From: Bacteroidales bacterium
GTDB taxonomy: Bacteria; Bacteroidota; Bacteroidia; Bacteroidales; VadinHA17
NCBI GenBank assembly: GCA_003141895.1
Contig: PLNT01000016.1
Location: forward strand, 1 to 64,000
Direction: 5' to 3'
Length of the DNA: 64,000 bases
Position numbers and translations under genes: made by a program. The notes under the pieces were generated by a model. The model was not told the DNA's origin. It did not search any database and saw nothing but the letters and a program-made list of their open reading frames with translations. Below, piece by piece: positions 9,821 through 18,926 of this stretch (positions within the stretch are counted from its first letter, which is position 1; each line of letters opens with the position of its first letter).

Positions 9821-10942
9821 TCAGCGGGAAAAATGTTCCAGAAATTTTATTAGATTTTCCACATCAGGACTGGTGCCTGTTTTTACATATGCGCCCGAAA
9901 CAGCATTTGCAACTATCAAAGATTGAGCGAGATTAAGCTTATGAAATAACGCATAACAAAATCCGGCATTAAAATTATCCCCGCCACCTGTCAGAATTTT
10001 TGGTTCCTTACAAAAAAATGTATCAGATTTTTCGTAATCGATCCCATTGTACGCCAGTGCATCATTTGTTCTGTGAATAACCAGGATATCGGTGTTTGTG
10101 AGTCTGTAAAGCTTCTGAATAAATTCTTCATCTGAATTATGATCATCGAGATCAAGAGCTTTGGCGATCAGAGCAGCTTCATTCTGGTTAAGACTCAATG
10201 TAACTTTGAAATAATTTCTAAATCTGCCAAGTAAATTTACTGCAAGTTGAATGTCTTGTTTTGATTTGCGGGAACAATCCGAAAAATCGGAGAAAAAGTA
10301 TGGCAGGTGACCCTTTAATTCAACGTAAGGAAGTACATCCCTGAGAAACCCATCCCAAATCTCGGAAGAATTCTCAATCTCACTCCAGTTAAGGAATGAA
10401 ACCAATTGTTTGCCTTCCACCAGCTGCTTTATCTTTTCAATCCCAATAATATCTCTAATATCCTGCCAGGTCAGATTATTATATGGACCGGGATCAAACA
10501 TAATTACTTTGGAGTTGTCAAATTCAAGCGCTGTCGCGGATATGGTATCCCCAATTGTATGAAGAGAACAGTTTTCTGACATGGTCCTGAAGACAGGCAA
10601 TATCTCAGGCAAGCCGAAAGTCCCGACGCACTCTACTTTAACTCCCAGATTCCCTAAGGCATTTGCGGTGATAACCATATTGCCACCAGGTTTTGAAAAT
10701 TTTGTCTGAAGCTCAACGCCGGCACTCTTATTATTAAGATTTACAAGAAATTCTCCAAACCTGCTGCTTTCAGTAAAATATTCAGATATTTCATTTTTAT
10801 CTTTTCCATTTACTATCCTGACAATTATGTCAATACAGGCATCAAAACCCAAAAAAGCAGTTGGCTCGACCAGACCGGACTGGCTGAGTTGATACACAAT
10901 ATCTGCAATTGTATCTTTGATCTGCTTATTCACACCTTTCAA
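9821..10942 (-). CDS. PfkB-family carbohydrate kinase-like protein
   Basis: GFDACIDIIVRIV start, KPGGNMVITANALGNLG, C-terminal LTGGGDNFNAGFCYAL (PfkB signature). Confidence 0.75.
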   Translation of the reverse strand: MKGVNKQIKDTIADIVYQLSQSGLVEPTAFLGFDACIDIIVRIVNGKDKNEISEYFTESSRFGEFLVNLNNKSAGVELQTKFSKPGGNMVITANALGNLGVKVECVGTFGLPEILPVFRTMSENCSLHTIGDTISATALEFDNSKVIMFDPGPYNNLTWQDIRDIIGIEKIKQLVEGKQLVSFLNWSEIENSSEIWDGFLRDVLPYVELKGHLPYFFSDFSDCSRKSKQDIQLAVNLLGRFRNYFKVTLSLNQNEAALIAKALDLDDHNSDEEFIQKLYRLTNTDILVIHRTNDALAYNGIDYEKSDTFFCKEPKILTGGGDNFNAGFCYALFHKLNLAQSLIVANAVSGAYVKTGTSPDVENLIKFLEHFSR

Positions 10943-10943
10943 A

Positions 10944-11666
10944 TTAGATTAGGCCGGCTGCTTCTTTATCGAGAAGAAGAAAAGAATTTGAATGTGATTT
11001 TATTGCTGAAGCAGGAAATGCAGGAGACACTTCGCTCTCCATTAACCTTTTAACTACCTCAGCTTTTCTGCTTCCATTTAATTGCAAAATTGCCGTTTTT
11101 GCTTCCATGATATACTTCACACCAAGAGTAATGCCTGCTGTAAGATTTACTTTACCTGAAAAGTATTTCTGCCCGACAATTTTAGTTGTCTCATCAAGGT
11201 GTACAATATGAGAGTAAAGATCAAATGAGGTCCCAGGCTCATTTAGTCCAAGATGACCGTTCATCCCGGCACCAAGCAGAATCATATCTATGGGACCATT
11301 TTTTTTAATAAAAGCATCAGTCTTATAACATTCCTTTATCAGATCAGAAGCTTCACCATCAAAAAAACAGAAATTCTCTTTAGAATAATCTATATGATCA
11401 AACAGGTGTTTTTTGAGGAAAGAAAAACAATTTTCGCTCTTCATCTCTCCAATGTTCGCCCACTCATCGAGCCCGACTATTTTACATTTTTTGAAGCTTA
11501 TCTTACCTGATTTATTAAGTTTTATCAGTTGGTCGAATGTTCCTACAGATGTTTCTCCGGCTGGGAAACAAAGCAGAGCGTCTGGTTTTTTAGAAATTAT
11601 ACCGGCAATTAGTTCTGCAGTTTTTACAGATAATTCAGTATAGTCTTTATAGATTATTTGTTCCAT
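10944..11666 (-). CDS. Glucosamine-6-phosphate deaminase / NagB-family sugar isomerase
   Basis: CFPAGETSVGTF, VGLDEW, GAGMNGHLGLNEPG; one base from the downstream PfkB-like gene. Confidence 0.8.
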   Translation of the reverse strand: MEQIIYKDYTELSVKTAELIAGIISKKPDALLCFPAGETSVGTFDQLIKLNKSGKISFKKCKIVGLDEWANIGEMKSENCFSFLKKHLFDHIDYSKENFCFFDGEASDLIKECYKTDAFIKKNGPIDMILLGAGMNGHLGLNEPGTSFDLYSHIVHLDETTKIVGQKYFSGKVNLTAGITLGVKYIMEAKTAILQLNGSRKAEVVKRLMESEVSPAFPASAIKSHSNSFLLLDKEAAGLI

Positions 11667-11710
11667 TTTGAATAATAATAAACTAAATGATTTTGTTAAT
11701 ATTTATTGAG

Positions 11711-11815
11711 ATGGAGATTACCTCCGGTGAGCTCGTCCCGCTAAAGCAGGACTCGGTTCCTCATTTCTCCGCCTAACGGCGGATTCATTCCGAGCGTTAG
11801 CGAGGAATCTCCTAC
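11711..11815. repeat. Interspersed intergenic repeat copy (pair with 16264-16345)
   Basis: 57-nt block differs from 16264-16320 at 5 positions; includes ccgcctaacggcgg and ttccgagcgttagcgaggaa hairpins. Confidence 0.8.
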
Positions 11816-11843
11816 TCATTTTGTCCTGAACTTTTATCGTTAT

Positions 11844-13370
11844 TTACAATTTTAGCTCACTCCACCCTTTTCTGTACTCTCTTTTTACAAACTGATTGGC
11901 TTGTTCGAAATTTGTTATTCTCATGTTAGGCCCATCCCATTTGTAATTGATATACCTGCCTGGAAAACTAAATCCTTCCATCTTTCCGTAAACAGGGTCT
12001 GTCCTGCTAATTTTTTCACGGATATTGAAACTCCTCAACAGTAAATTGCCCATCAGCACAGTTTCAGTCAATGGACCTGCATATCCGACAAACGGTGAAT
12101 CAACTTCTGCATTTCCATATCCGGCAATACAGGCATCAATCCACTGCCACCAGTGACCATCCATATCACCTTCGACACGCGGATATTTTTTTGGCACGGA
12201 AATTTCTTTATTTCTCGATAATGGTAAAAGAATAGGGTTACGTCCACCCCATCCACAGGCTGCTTTCCCTTTCGTTCCTATGAATAATGTTCCGCCTTCA
12301 TAATCGTTCAGCCCCAGCGGGTAATCGCATAATATTTCATTCATATTAATACTTGGATCAATCTCAAGAGGACGCTCAGGAGTAATTCCACCATCCATCC
12401 AGTACAGATCCAATTTTTTTCCATTATCAAGGGTGTATGTAAAACGGACTGAACTCGAAACAGGCCCGCTATCCGGATAGAGTCCTTCTTTAAATATGCC
12501 GTTGTAAACAGTACTTGCACTGCAGGACACATCTGTTGGATAGCCCAGTTTAAGCAACTTAAACGGAGGTCCCATAATATGGCAACCCATGTCACCGAGA
12601 GCACCAGTTCCGAAACGCCACCATCCCCGCCAGTTAAAAGGGACAAGATTGTCAATATAATTTGTGTCCTGTGCTGTACCCAGCCAGAGATCCCAGTTCA
12701 GTTCCTTTGGCACTTCTGGTTTAGCAGTCGGCCATGGAATACCTTGTGGCCATACAGGCCGGTCAGTCCAGCAAAAAACTTTCTCAATCTGACCTAATAG
12801 ATCAGCCTCAATCCATTCCCTCAGGGTTCGCATACCGTCGCATGATGCACCCTGGTCGCCCATCTGTGTTACAACTTTATACTTTTCAGCTGCCTGTGTA
12901 AGGATACGAGCTTCATAGATATCGTGAGTGAGAGGTTTTTGAAGATAAAGATGCTTTTTGAGCTGCATTGCAGCTAATCCAACAATAGCATGATTATGGT
13001 CAGGAATAGCTACTGTAACAGCATCGAAGTTTTTACTTTCCTTGTCGAACATCTCACGCCAGTCATGATAGAATGAAGCTTTAGGAAACTGTTTTATCCT
13101 TGGTGCTGCAGGCCTATCGTCGACATCGCACAAAAAAGCAATTTCTGCATTTTTCTTTGGAGCTATTGCATAATGACGGATATCATCTGCAGCTTCTCCT
13201 CCACAGCCAACGGCTGCAATCAGCAGTTTATCGCTTGGAGCCTTATGTCCCAGTCCACTTACAGTGAAATTTGGCAGAATGGTTAAAGCGGCTGCTCCTG
13301 AAGCAGCCGTTTTAACAAAATTCCGCCTTGAAATACCGTATACTCTTGACTTATTTTTAATTGTTCTCAT
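11844..13370 (-). CDS. Gfo/Idh/MocA-family oxidoreductase with Tat-type signal
   Basis: SRRNFVKTAASGAAALTILP leader, AAVGCGGEAADDIRHY, AVTVAIPDHNHAIVGLAAMQLKKHLYLQKPLTHDIYEA. Confidence 0.9.
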   Translation of the reverse strand: MRTIKNKSRVYGISRRNFVKTAASGAAALTILPNFTVSGLGHKAPSDKLLIAAVGCGGEAADDIRHYAIAPKKNAEIAFLCDVDDRPAAPRIKQFPKASFYHDWREMFDKESKNFDAVTVAIPDHNHAIVGLAAMQLKKHLYLQKPLTHDIYEARILTQAAEKYKVVTQMGDQGASCDGMRTLREWIEADLLGQIEKVFCWTDRPVWPQGIPWPTAKPEVPKELNWDLWLGTAQDTNYIDNLVPFNWRGWWRFGTGALGDMGCHIMGPPFKLLKLGYPTDVSCSASTVYNGIFKEGLYPDSGPVSSSVRFTYTLDNGKKLDLYWMDGGITPERPLEIDPSINMNEILCDYPLGLNDYEGGTLFIGTKGKAACGWGGRNPILLPLSRNKEISVPKKYPRVEGDMDGHWWQWIDACIAGYGNAEVDSPFVGYAGPLTETVLMGNLLLRSFNIREKISRTDPVYGKMEGFSFPGRYINYKWDGPNMRITNFEQANQFVKREYRKGWSELKL

Positions 13371-13406
13371 CTTATTTTTGTCAAAAAGTTATAACATGCT
13401 GTTCAA

Positions 13407-14099
13407 TTACTTTTTCAGAGGTTTTACAGAAACTTCTTTAAAGAATACTACATCAGCATCTGAATGATTCTGGATACCCATGTAGCCTGATAATGGACGA
13501 GGGCCACGTTCTGGTTCGAAATCAAACTTCTTTGCAGGTACAGGATCACCCTCTTTAAAATCAGTGACTTTTACTCCATTCAGAAAAACAATTGTCCTTG
13601 GTCCATCCAAAGTGATTTCCATGGTATTCCATTGTGGACCTGGTTTTCCGGTTTTAGCCAGAGGTTTTGTCAGTGAATAAAGCATCCCGGTATAGTGATA
13701 CTCATCTTCTTTAGATTTTTCAGGAGCATTATCAATCTGTACTTCATAGCCTTTGTTTACCGGCATCCATTCTTCCGTTGGCATGGTAGGGATACGTATA
13801 AAAACACCTGAATTACTATTTGAATCACGCATTGCCCATACGACCCTGATTGTGCAATCCTGGAATTTTTCGCCTTGCCACACCAACAGACCCATCCCAC
13901 CTTTTGACTTTATCAATCCATTTTCTACATAATGAGACCCCGGGCCAACCTGTTTCCACCCTGTAAGATCCTTACCATTAAATAATTGTCTCCATTCTTT
14001 TTTACCAGCCTGACCTGAAACGGAGTTAGCCAGGAGTAACAGGCACAATGTAACGCCAAACACTAAGAAGGAGCATTTCCCATTCAAATTCTTTTTCAT
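13407..14099 (-). CDS. DUF1080 (3-keto-disaccharide hydrolase family) secreted protein
   Basis: WRQLFNGKDLTGWKQVGPGSHYVENGLIKSKGG, GVFIRIP, GYEVQIDN, GYMGIQNHSDADVVFFKEVSVKPL. Confidence 0.9.
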   Translation of the reverse strand: MKKNLNGKCSFLVFGVTLCLLLLANSVSGQAGKKEWRQLFNGKDLTGWKQVGPGSHYVENGLIKSKGGMGLLVWQGEKFQDCTIRVVWAMRDSNSNSGVFIRIPTMPTEEWMPVNKGYEVQIDNAPEKSKEDEYHYTGMLYSLTKPLAKTGKPGPQWNTMEITLDGPRTIVFLNGVKVTDFKEGDPVPAKKFDFEPERGPRPLSGYMGIQNHSDADVVFFKEVSVKPLKK

Positions 14100-14117
14100 G
14101 ATTTTTGATTTTTTAAA

Positions 14118-15368
14118 TTAATTAGTAACTTTTTTATTTATTGTTGCGTTCTGAACCAAAGGTTTTGCCCAGAAACTTAAACTAAGGATATATGCCAAAG
14201 GTACATACAAAATCATCATACCTGCCTGTAATCCAATAACATCTTTCAACTTCCCGATAAAAAGCGAGAATATTGCACCACCTGCAATTGCAGTACACAG
14301 AATTCCGGCAAAAGAACCATGGAACCGGGTTATACTGTTAAGTGCAAGTGAAAAAATTATTCCATACATTACTGAAAGACAAAAACCCAGGGCCGGAAAT
14401 CCAAACAGCGCAATTCTTGCATTCCCAAAAAGAGTAAAAGTCAGAACAACAAATGTTGCAGAAGCGAAAATGCGCAATACAATTTTACTGTCAATGATCT
14501 TCAATAATACGAGTCCAAGAATACAACCTACTGTCATCATTCCCCAAAATAAGCCAACTGTAGAAGCTCCTTCTGTTTCAGGATTAATTCCATGGTAAGT
14601 TCTCAGAAACTCTGAAATCCAGTTTGAAATTCCCTGTTCCATACCTACATAGGCAAATATTCCAAGGAAAAATAATATTACAGTTTTCTGTTTAAAAAGT
14701 TCAACATGGGTTTCCCAGGCTCCAACTATCTCATCTTCCTTCCTTACTACTTTCGGAAACCGGACAAATAAAATGATTGCCACCATCAGGAAACTGATAA
14801 AAGCAAAAACCCAATAGATTGATACCCATGCCAAATGTTGTGGAGTCAACCACGCCATCAGTTTTATAAAATGTCCCTGTCCTCTATGTTGATTATTGAG
14901 ATTTGAAACAAGAAATGAATAAACAAAAGGACTCAGGAATGACCCAATTCCAAAAACCAGTTGAACAATGACATTGTTAAAGGCGAAGTGCTCCTCTCCT
15001 CCTGTTACTCTTAATAGAGGGAACAATGCAACCTGAAGGAGAGCCATGCCACAACCAATAAGAAACAACGAACATAAGAATACAGGGAAAACCGGAACCA
15101 GAGAGAACAAGAGAGCGCCTGAGAAAGCAAGGATCCATGCAAATACGAGGCTTTTCTTCTCGTCGTATTTCTGAACAATCATACCGGATGGAATTGACAT
15201 TAAAGCATATGCAATAAAAAATGAAAATGGAAGCAGTCCTGTCATTGTACCGTTCAGGGAAAAACTATCGCTTACATTTGGATTTATTGCGCCAAGAATG
15301 TTTGTCAGAAATGAAATTGCAAAAAAGATGAAGAAAATAAAGGATACGAGATAATATTTTCGTTTCAT
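14118..15368 (-). CDS. MFS sugar transporter (FucP/GluP-like)
   Basis: 12-TM hydrophobic profile; SFFIAYALMSIPSGMIVQKYDEKKSLV, FFLGIFAYVGMEQGISNW. Confidence 0.85.
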   Translation of the reverse strand: MKRKYYLVSFIFFIFFAISFLTNILGAINPNVSDSFSLNGTMTGLLPFSFFIAYALMSIPSGMIVQKYDEKKSLVFAWILAFSGALLFSLVPVFPVFLCSLFLIGCGMALLQVALFPLLRVTGGEEHFAFNNVIVQLVFGIGSFLSPFVYSFLVSNLNNQHRGQGHFIKLMAWLTPQHLAWVSIYWVFAFISFLMVAIILFVRFPKVVRKEDEIVGAWETHVELFKQKTVILFFLGIFAYVGMEQGISNWISEFLRTYHGINPETEGASTVGLFWGMMTVGCILGLVLLKIIDSKIVLRIFASATFVVLTFTLFGNARIALFGFPALGFCLSVMYGIIFSLALNSITRFHGSFAGILCTAIAGGAIFSLFIGKLKDVIGLQAGMMILYVPLAYILSLSFWAKPLVQNATINKKVTN

Positions 15369-15387
15369 ATGTCGATTATAACAAATA

Positions 15388-16161
15388 TCAAATTCTGTTC
15401 ACAACTATAACATTAACGCCCAACTCTTTTATATCCTGGAGAATAGATGATGGAATTCCATCATCTGTTATTATTGTATCGACTTCAGTAAGCTGCGCAA
15501 TAGTAGTTATTCCTTTGGTTAGAAATTTCGAAGAATCAATCAGTGCAAAAACTTTCTTTGAATTCTTTATGTTTATTCTTGCAAGTGAAGCCTCCTCAAT
15601 GTTTGTGGTCATCATTCCCCTTCGAATATCTACACTATCAGCGCTTAGAAAGTACTTGTCACAATAGAAACCTCTTAATGATTCAGCAGCCTGCTCACCA
15701 ACCAGGGCTAGAGAATTTCTTCTTAATATTCCTCCCGGCATAATAACCCGAATATTAGGATGTTCAGCTAATCTGAACGTAATATCTACAGAATTGGTTA
15801 TTACAGTAATATCAATCTTTTTAGGAAGATGTTTTGCAAGTTCCATGATGGTAGTCCCTGTATCAAGCAAAATAGTTTCGCCATTTGAAATCATTTTGGC
15901 AGCAGCAGCTCCAATAACTTCTTTAAGTTTGATGTTTTGACGGCGCCGGTCATAGATTGACAAGTCAACATTTATCAAACTGTGCTTCATCGCACCACCC
16001 CTTGATCTGATCAGAATATTCTTCTTCTCGAGATGTTTAAGGTCTTTACGTATTGTTACCTCACTAACATTGAATTGCCGGCTGAGCTCTAAAACATTTA
16101 CCTGATCATCTTTTTCAAGTTGTCTAAGAATAATTGTCCGGCGATCAACACAGGAGCTCAT
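15388..16161 (-). CDS. DeoR/GlpR-family transcriptional regulator
   Basis: RRTIILRQLEKDDQVNVLELSRQFNVSEVTIRKDLKHLEKKNILIRSRGGA, LDTGTTIMELAKHL. Confidence 0.9.
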   Translation of the reverse strand: MSSCVDRRTIILRQLEKDDQVNVLELSRQFNVSEVTIRKDLKHLEKKNILIRSRGGAMKHSLINVDLSIYDRRRQNIKLKEVIGAAAAKMISNGETILLDTGTTIMELAKHLPKKIDITVITNSVDITFRLAEHPNIRVIMPGGILRRNSLALVGEQAAESLRGFYCDKYFLSADSVDIRRGMMTTNIEEASLARINIKNSKKVFALIDSSKFLTKGITTIAQLTEVDTIITDDGIPSSILQDIKELGVNVIVVNRI

Positions 16162-16194
16162 ATTGGAATTGAGGGGTTTCGTTTTATTTCATAG

Positions 16195-16202
16195 CAAAAT
16201 TA
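16195..16202 (-). promoter_or_regulatory. Candidate Bacteroidetes -7 box (TAATTTTG) upstream of the DeoR-family gene
   Basis: Minus-strand match to TAnnTTTG about 35 nt upstream of the start; no convincing -33 box seen. Confidence 0.3.
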
Positions 16203-16263
16203 AATAAATAATATTTGAAATGTAATGAAACTTAAATATTAATTTACCAGTGCTGAAGAGTGA

Positions 16264-16345
16264 TATGGAAATTACCTTCGGTGAGCTCATCCCGCTTAAG
16301 CGGGACTCGGTTCCTCATTTCGCTCTGCTTCATTCGGAATGACAA
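16264..16345. repeat. Interspersed intergenic repeat copy (pair with 11711-11815)
   Basis: Includes perfect palindrome tcccgcttaagcggga. Confidence 0.8.
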
Positions 16346-16505
16346 ATGTAGGTGGGAAACAAGGGATGGCGAAGAAGGCAATTACCTTAAAGGGTCCTTA
16401 ATCAGATGCTGTATCAGTTAAATGATTATGATATGCTTTGTTATATGACACTACTGGTATTTTGGATTCTTCTTAAAAAAGGAATAAATTGCCGGAAAAT
16501 CGTAA

Positions 16506-16979
16506 ATGGGAAAGAAATATTATTTTCTGGGTTCTGTCGAAAACAGCAAACTGGTAAAAATTATTCAGGTAATATTTGGTATTCTTTGCTTCGCAGTTGC
16601 TATTTACTGGCTGAGCTTTAATGTAAGATCATTAAAGACCGACAGAACTCTCTGGATCACAATTATATTTCTGGTAGGGTTCGGATTTTATCAGATATGG
16701 TCAGGGCTAGGCAGGGCAACACGATTCATTGAAATAAGCTCCGATAAAATACGACTTAAAAAAACAGTACTTCTTCCATTTGTTGACTTAACAAGAGAAG
16801 AGATTGAAAAAATCGAGATTTTCCCATTTAATCTGAAATTCTTTTTGAAATCGGGGGAAACTTCAATTCTCAGATTGAGCAGCTCTTATTATGAAACAAA
16901 TGCAGCAATAAAAGATGCAATAATCGATTTTGCAGAATTAAACTCGATAAGTATTGAGTTAAAGGAAGAAAAAATATAA
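16506..16979 (+). CDS. Hypothetical two-TM membrane protein with PH-like C-terminal region
   Basis: ORF 157 aa; two hydrophobic helices followed by RFIEISSDKIRLKKTVLLPFVDLTREEIEKIEIFP. Confidence 0.6.
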   Translation: MGKKYYFLGSVENSKLVKIIQVIFGILCFAVAIYWLSFNVRSLKTDRTLWITIIFLVGFGFYQIWSGLGRATRFIEISSDKIRLKKTVLLPFVDLTREEIEKIEIFPFNLKFFLKSGETSILRLSSSYYETNAAIKDAIIDFAELNSISIELKEEKI

Positions 16980-17008
16980 AAAACTCTCTGTAGTCTTTCT
17001 TCTCCTTT

Positions 17009-17086
17009 TACCCCCTTTCTTATTTCCCCCAAGGGGGAAAAGATAGTTCACTCCTTCCCCTTTGGGGGAAGGTTGGGAAGGGGGTA
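17009..17086. repeat. Composite nested inverted repeat: outer arms plus two 8-bp hairpins
   Basis: taccccctt (17009-17017) / aagggggta (17078-17086) enclosing tttcccccAAgggggaaa and ccttccccTTTGggggaagg. Confidence 0.75.
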
Positions 17087-17142
17087 ATACCTTATCAGAG
17101 AAGCACATCTTGTTACCTAAGGCGTGAGAGTTGCACAGAGGT

Positions 17143-18162
17143 TTATAGCTGCAGTAATCTTTCCCATGCTAATTTATTTACAGATATTCCCTTTTCCATA
17201 TTTTCATTTCTCAGCTGAAGTACATTTTCTCCGGGATAACGGATCTTATTAGCAGGATCAATAGGAGTTGAATTGTGCAGATCGCTAATTATCTTATTTA
17301 TTGAGTTATTAATAGAAGGAAAGTTATTCAGCATTTTAATATTAATTGCTATAAACACCTGAGATACACTATGTTCTGTATTACAACTCTCAATTTCATG
17401 TGTAGAAAGTCCTCCCGAGAGGATTGTCGCAAGAATATCGAGCAATACAGATAAGCCTGATCCCTTCCAATACCCGACCGGCAAAACCCTCCACGATTCA
17501 AGTATCTCTTCCGGATCATTGGAAAGCTTTCCATCTTTGTTGAATCCCCCCGGATAAGGAAGTTTATGGCCTTCCTTTTTTACTGCATCAAGTTTTCCGT
17601 ATGAATATTGTGACATTGCGAAATCGAGAACAATTGCTTCATCCTCATAAGGCACGGCAATTACGAGAGGATTATTTCCGATCCGTGGATCTGATGCTCC
17701 CCATGCCGGCATATTCTGACAGGTATTGGTCCAGCAAATAAGAACAAATCCTTTCTTTGCTGCTTGCCACCCATAAGTTCCTGCACGCATCCAGTGATTT
17801 GTATTTGAAAGAGTGGCTATCCCAATCCCATTTATTAAAGCGAGTTCCATAGACCTTTCTGTTGCAAATTCAGCATTAAGTGGACCTGGTCCAAGATTAC
17901 CATTCCATTGTTCGATAGAGCCAATTTTTTGTGTAATAGATGGTACTGCTTCCGGCTTAACATAACCTTCCATAATGTTTTTGATAAAGCGAGGAAATCT
18001 GTTTAGTCCGTGAGAATTGACGCCATCGAGACTATTCATTGTAAATATTTCTGCGCACTTTTCTGCTTTCACTTCCGTGAATCCAAACTTCAAAAGAATT
18101 CTGAAAAATTCAGATTTCATTTTTTCATATGGTATCCGGATAGTTTGTTCAATACTTTTCAT
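17143..18162 (-). CDS. Ldh/DlgD-family (malate/L-lactate/ureidoglycolate-type) NAD(P)-dependent oxidoreductase
   Basis: DGVNSHGLNRFPRFIKNIMEG, ATLSNTNHWMRAGTYGWQAAKKG, KLPYPGGFNKDGKLSNDP. Confidence 0.85.
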   Translation of the reverse strand: MKSIEQTIRIPYEKMKSEFFRILLKFGFTEVKAEKCAEIFTMNSLDGVNSHGLNRFPRFIKNIMEGYVKPEAVPSITQKIGSIEQWNGNLGPGPLNAEFATERSMELALINGIGIATLSNTNHWMRAGTYGWQAAKKGFVLICWTNTCQNMPAWGASDPRIGNNPLVIAVPYEDEAIVLDFAMSQYSYGKLDAVKKEGHKLPYPGGFNKDGKLSNDPEEILESWRVLPVGYWKGSGLSVLLDILATILSGGLSTHEIESCNTEHSVSQVFIAINIKMLNNFPSINNSINKIISDLHNSTPIDPANKIRYPGENVLQLRNENMEKGISVNKLAWERLLQL

Positions 18163-18270
18163 TTGAATTTAATAACTATTGAATAATATGGCTGGTGTGA
18201 GCCGCCGTATGATAAGTTTCAGAAAATTGTCGCGCCCTAACCTGAACATGGTAAATGAGTTGTCTGCCCG

Positions 18271-18298
18271 GTAGGGAACAGTCGCGACTGTTCCCTAC
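18271..18298. repeat. 28-nt perfect palindrome gtagggaacagtcgcgactgttccctac at the pncA stop codon
   Basis: Read directly; related degenerate copy at 39497-39520. Confidence 0.9.
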
Positions 18299-18921
18299 TA
18301 AAGTGTTGCCGATTTCACTAATTCATTACTGTTTATTATATGTGCACCAAGTTTTGCAAGCTCACATTTAACATCATCAATTTTGTCGGGGTATAACGGG
18401 CAGCTGGCATCTTCTATGAGTGTTGCGGAAAAGCCTTCCAGGATTGAATCAAGAATTGTATAATAAACACAAATATCTGCAGCTAACCCGCAAAAAAACA
18501 GATCAACGGCGCCTTTATCTCTCAGACACCCGGCCAGCCCTGTACTTAACTGATGATTATTGTCGTAGAAACCGCTGTAGCTGTCTATTTCAGGATCCAT
18601 CCCTTTACGGAAAATTGCTGAAAACTTATCTGTTATGAGATCACTATAAAACTCCGCTCCTACTGTCCCCTGCACGCAATGATCTGGCCATAAAGTCTGA
18701 TGCATTCCATGCAATATCATTCTGTCAAATGGTTTTTTTTCTGCATGATTAGAAGCGAAACTCTTATGATTTTTAGGATGCCAGTCCTGTGTAGCTATAA
18801 CAACGTCAAAATAATCCTGTAACTTATTAATAACAGTAACTATAGTATCACCATGAGGTACAGCAAGTGCACCTCCAGGCATAAAATCTTTCTGAACATC
18901 AATAATTATAAGTGTATTCAT
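18298..18921 (-). CDS. pncA: Nicotinamidase
   Basis: MNTLIIIDVQKDFMPGGALAVPHGD, TQDWHPKNHKSFASNH, WPDHCVQGT, GLAADICVYYT. Confidence 0.92.
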   Translation of the reverse strand: MNTLIIIDVQKDFMPGGALAVPHGDTIVTVINKLQDYFDVVIATQDWHPKNHKSFASNHAEKKPFDRMILHGMHQTLWPDHCVQGTVGAEFYSDLITDKFSAIFRKGMDPEIDSYSGFYDNNHQLSTGLAGCLRDKGAVDLFFCGLAADICVYYTILDSILEGFSATLIEDASCPLYPDKIDDVKCELAKLGAHIINSNELVKSATL

Positions 18922-18926
18922 TAAAA

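Noticed and set aside
11711-16345. CRISPR-like repeats
   Set aside because: Only two or three widely spaced copies with hairpins, no regular spacers and no cas genes.
16406-16621. 71-aa ORF overlapping the start of the 16506 membrane protein
   Set aside because: Overlaps a better frame with clear TM helices; cysteine/tryptophan-rich composition looks non-coding.
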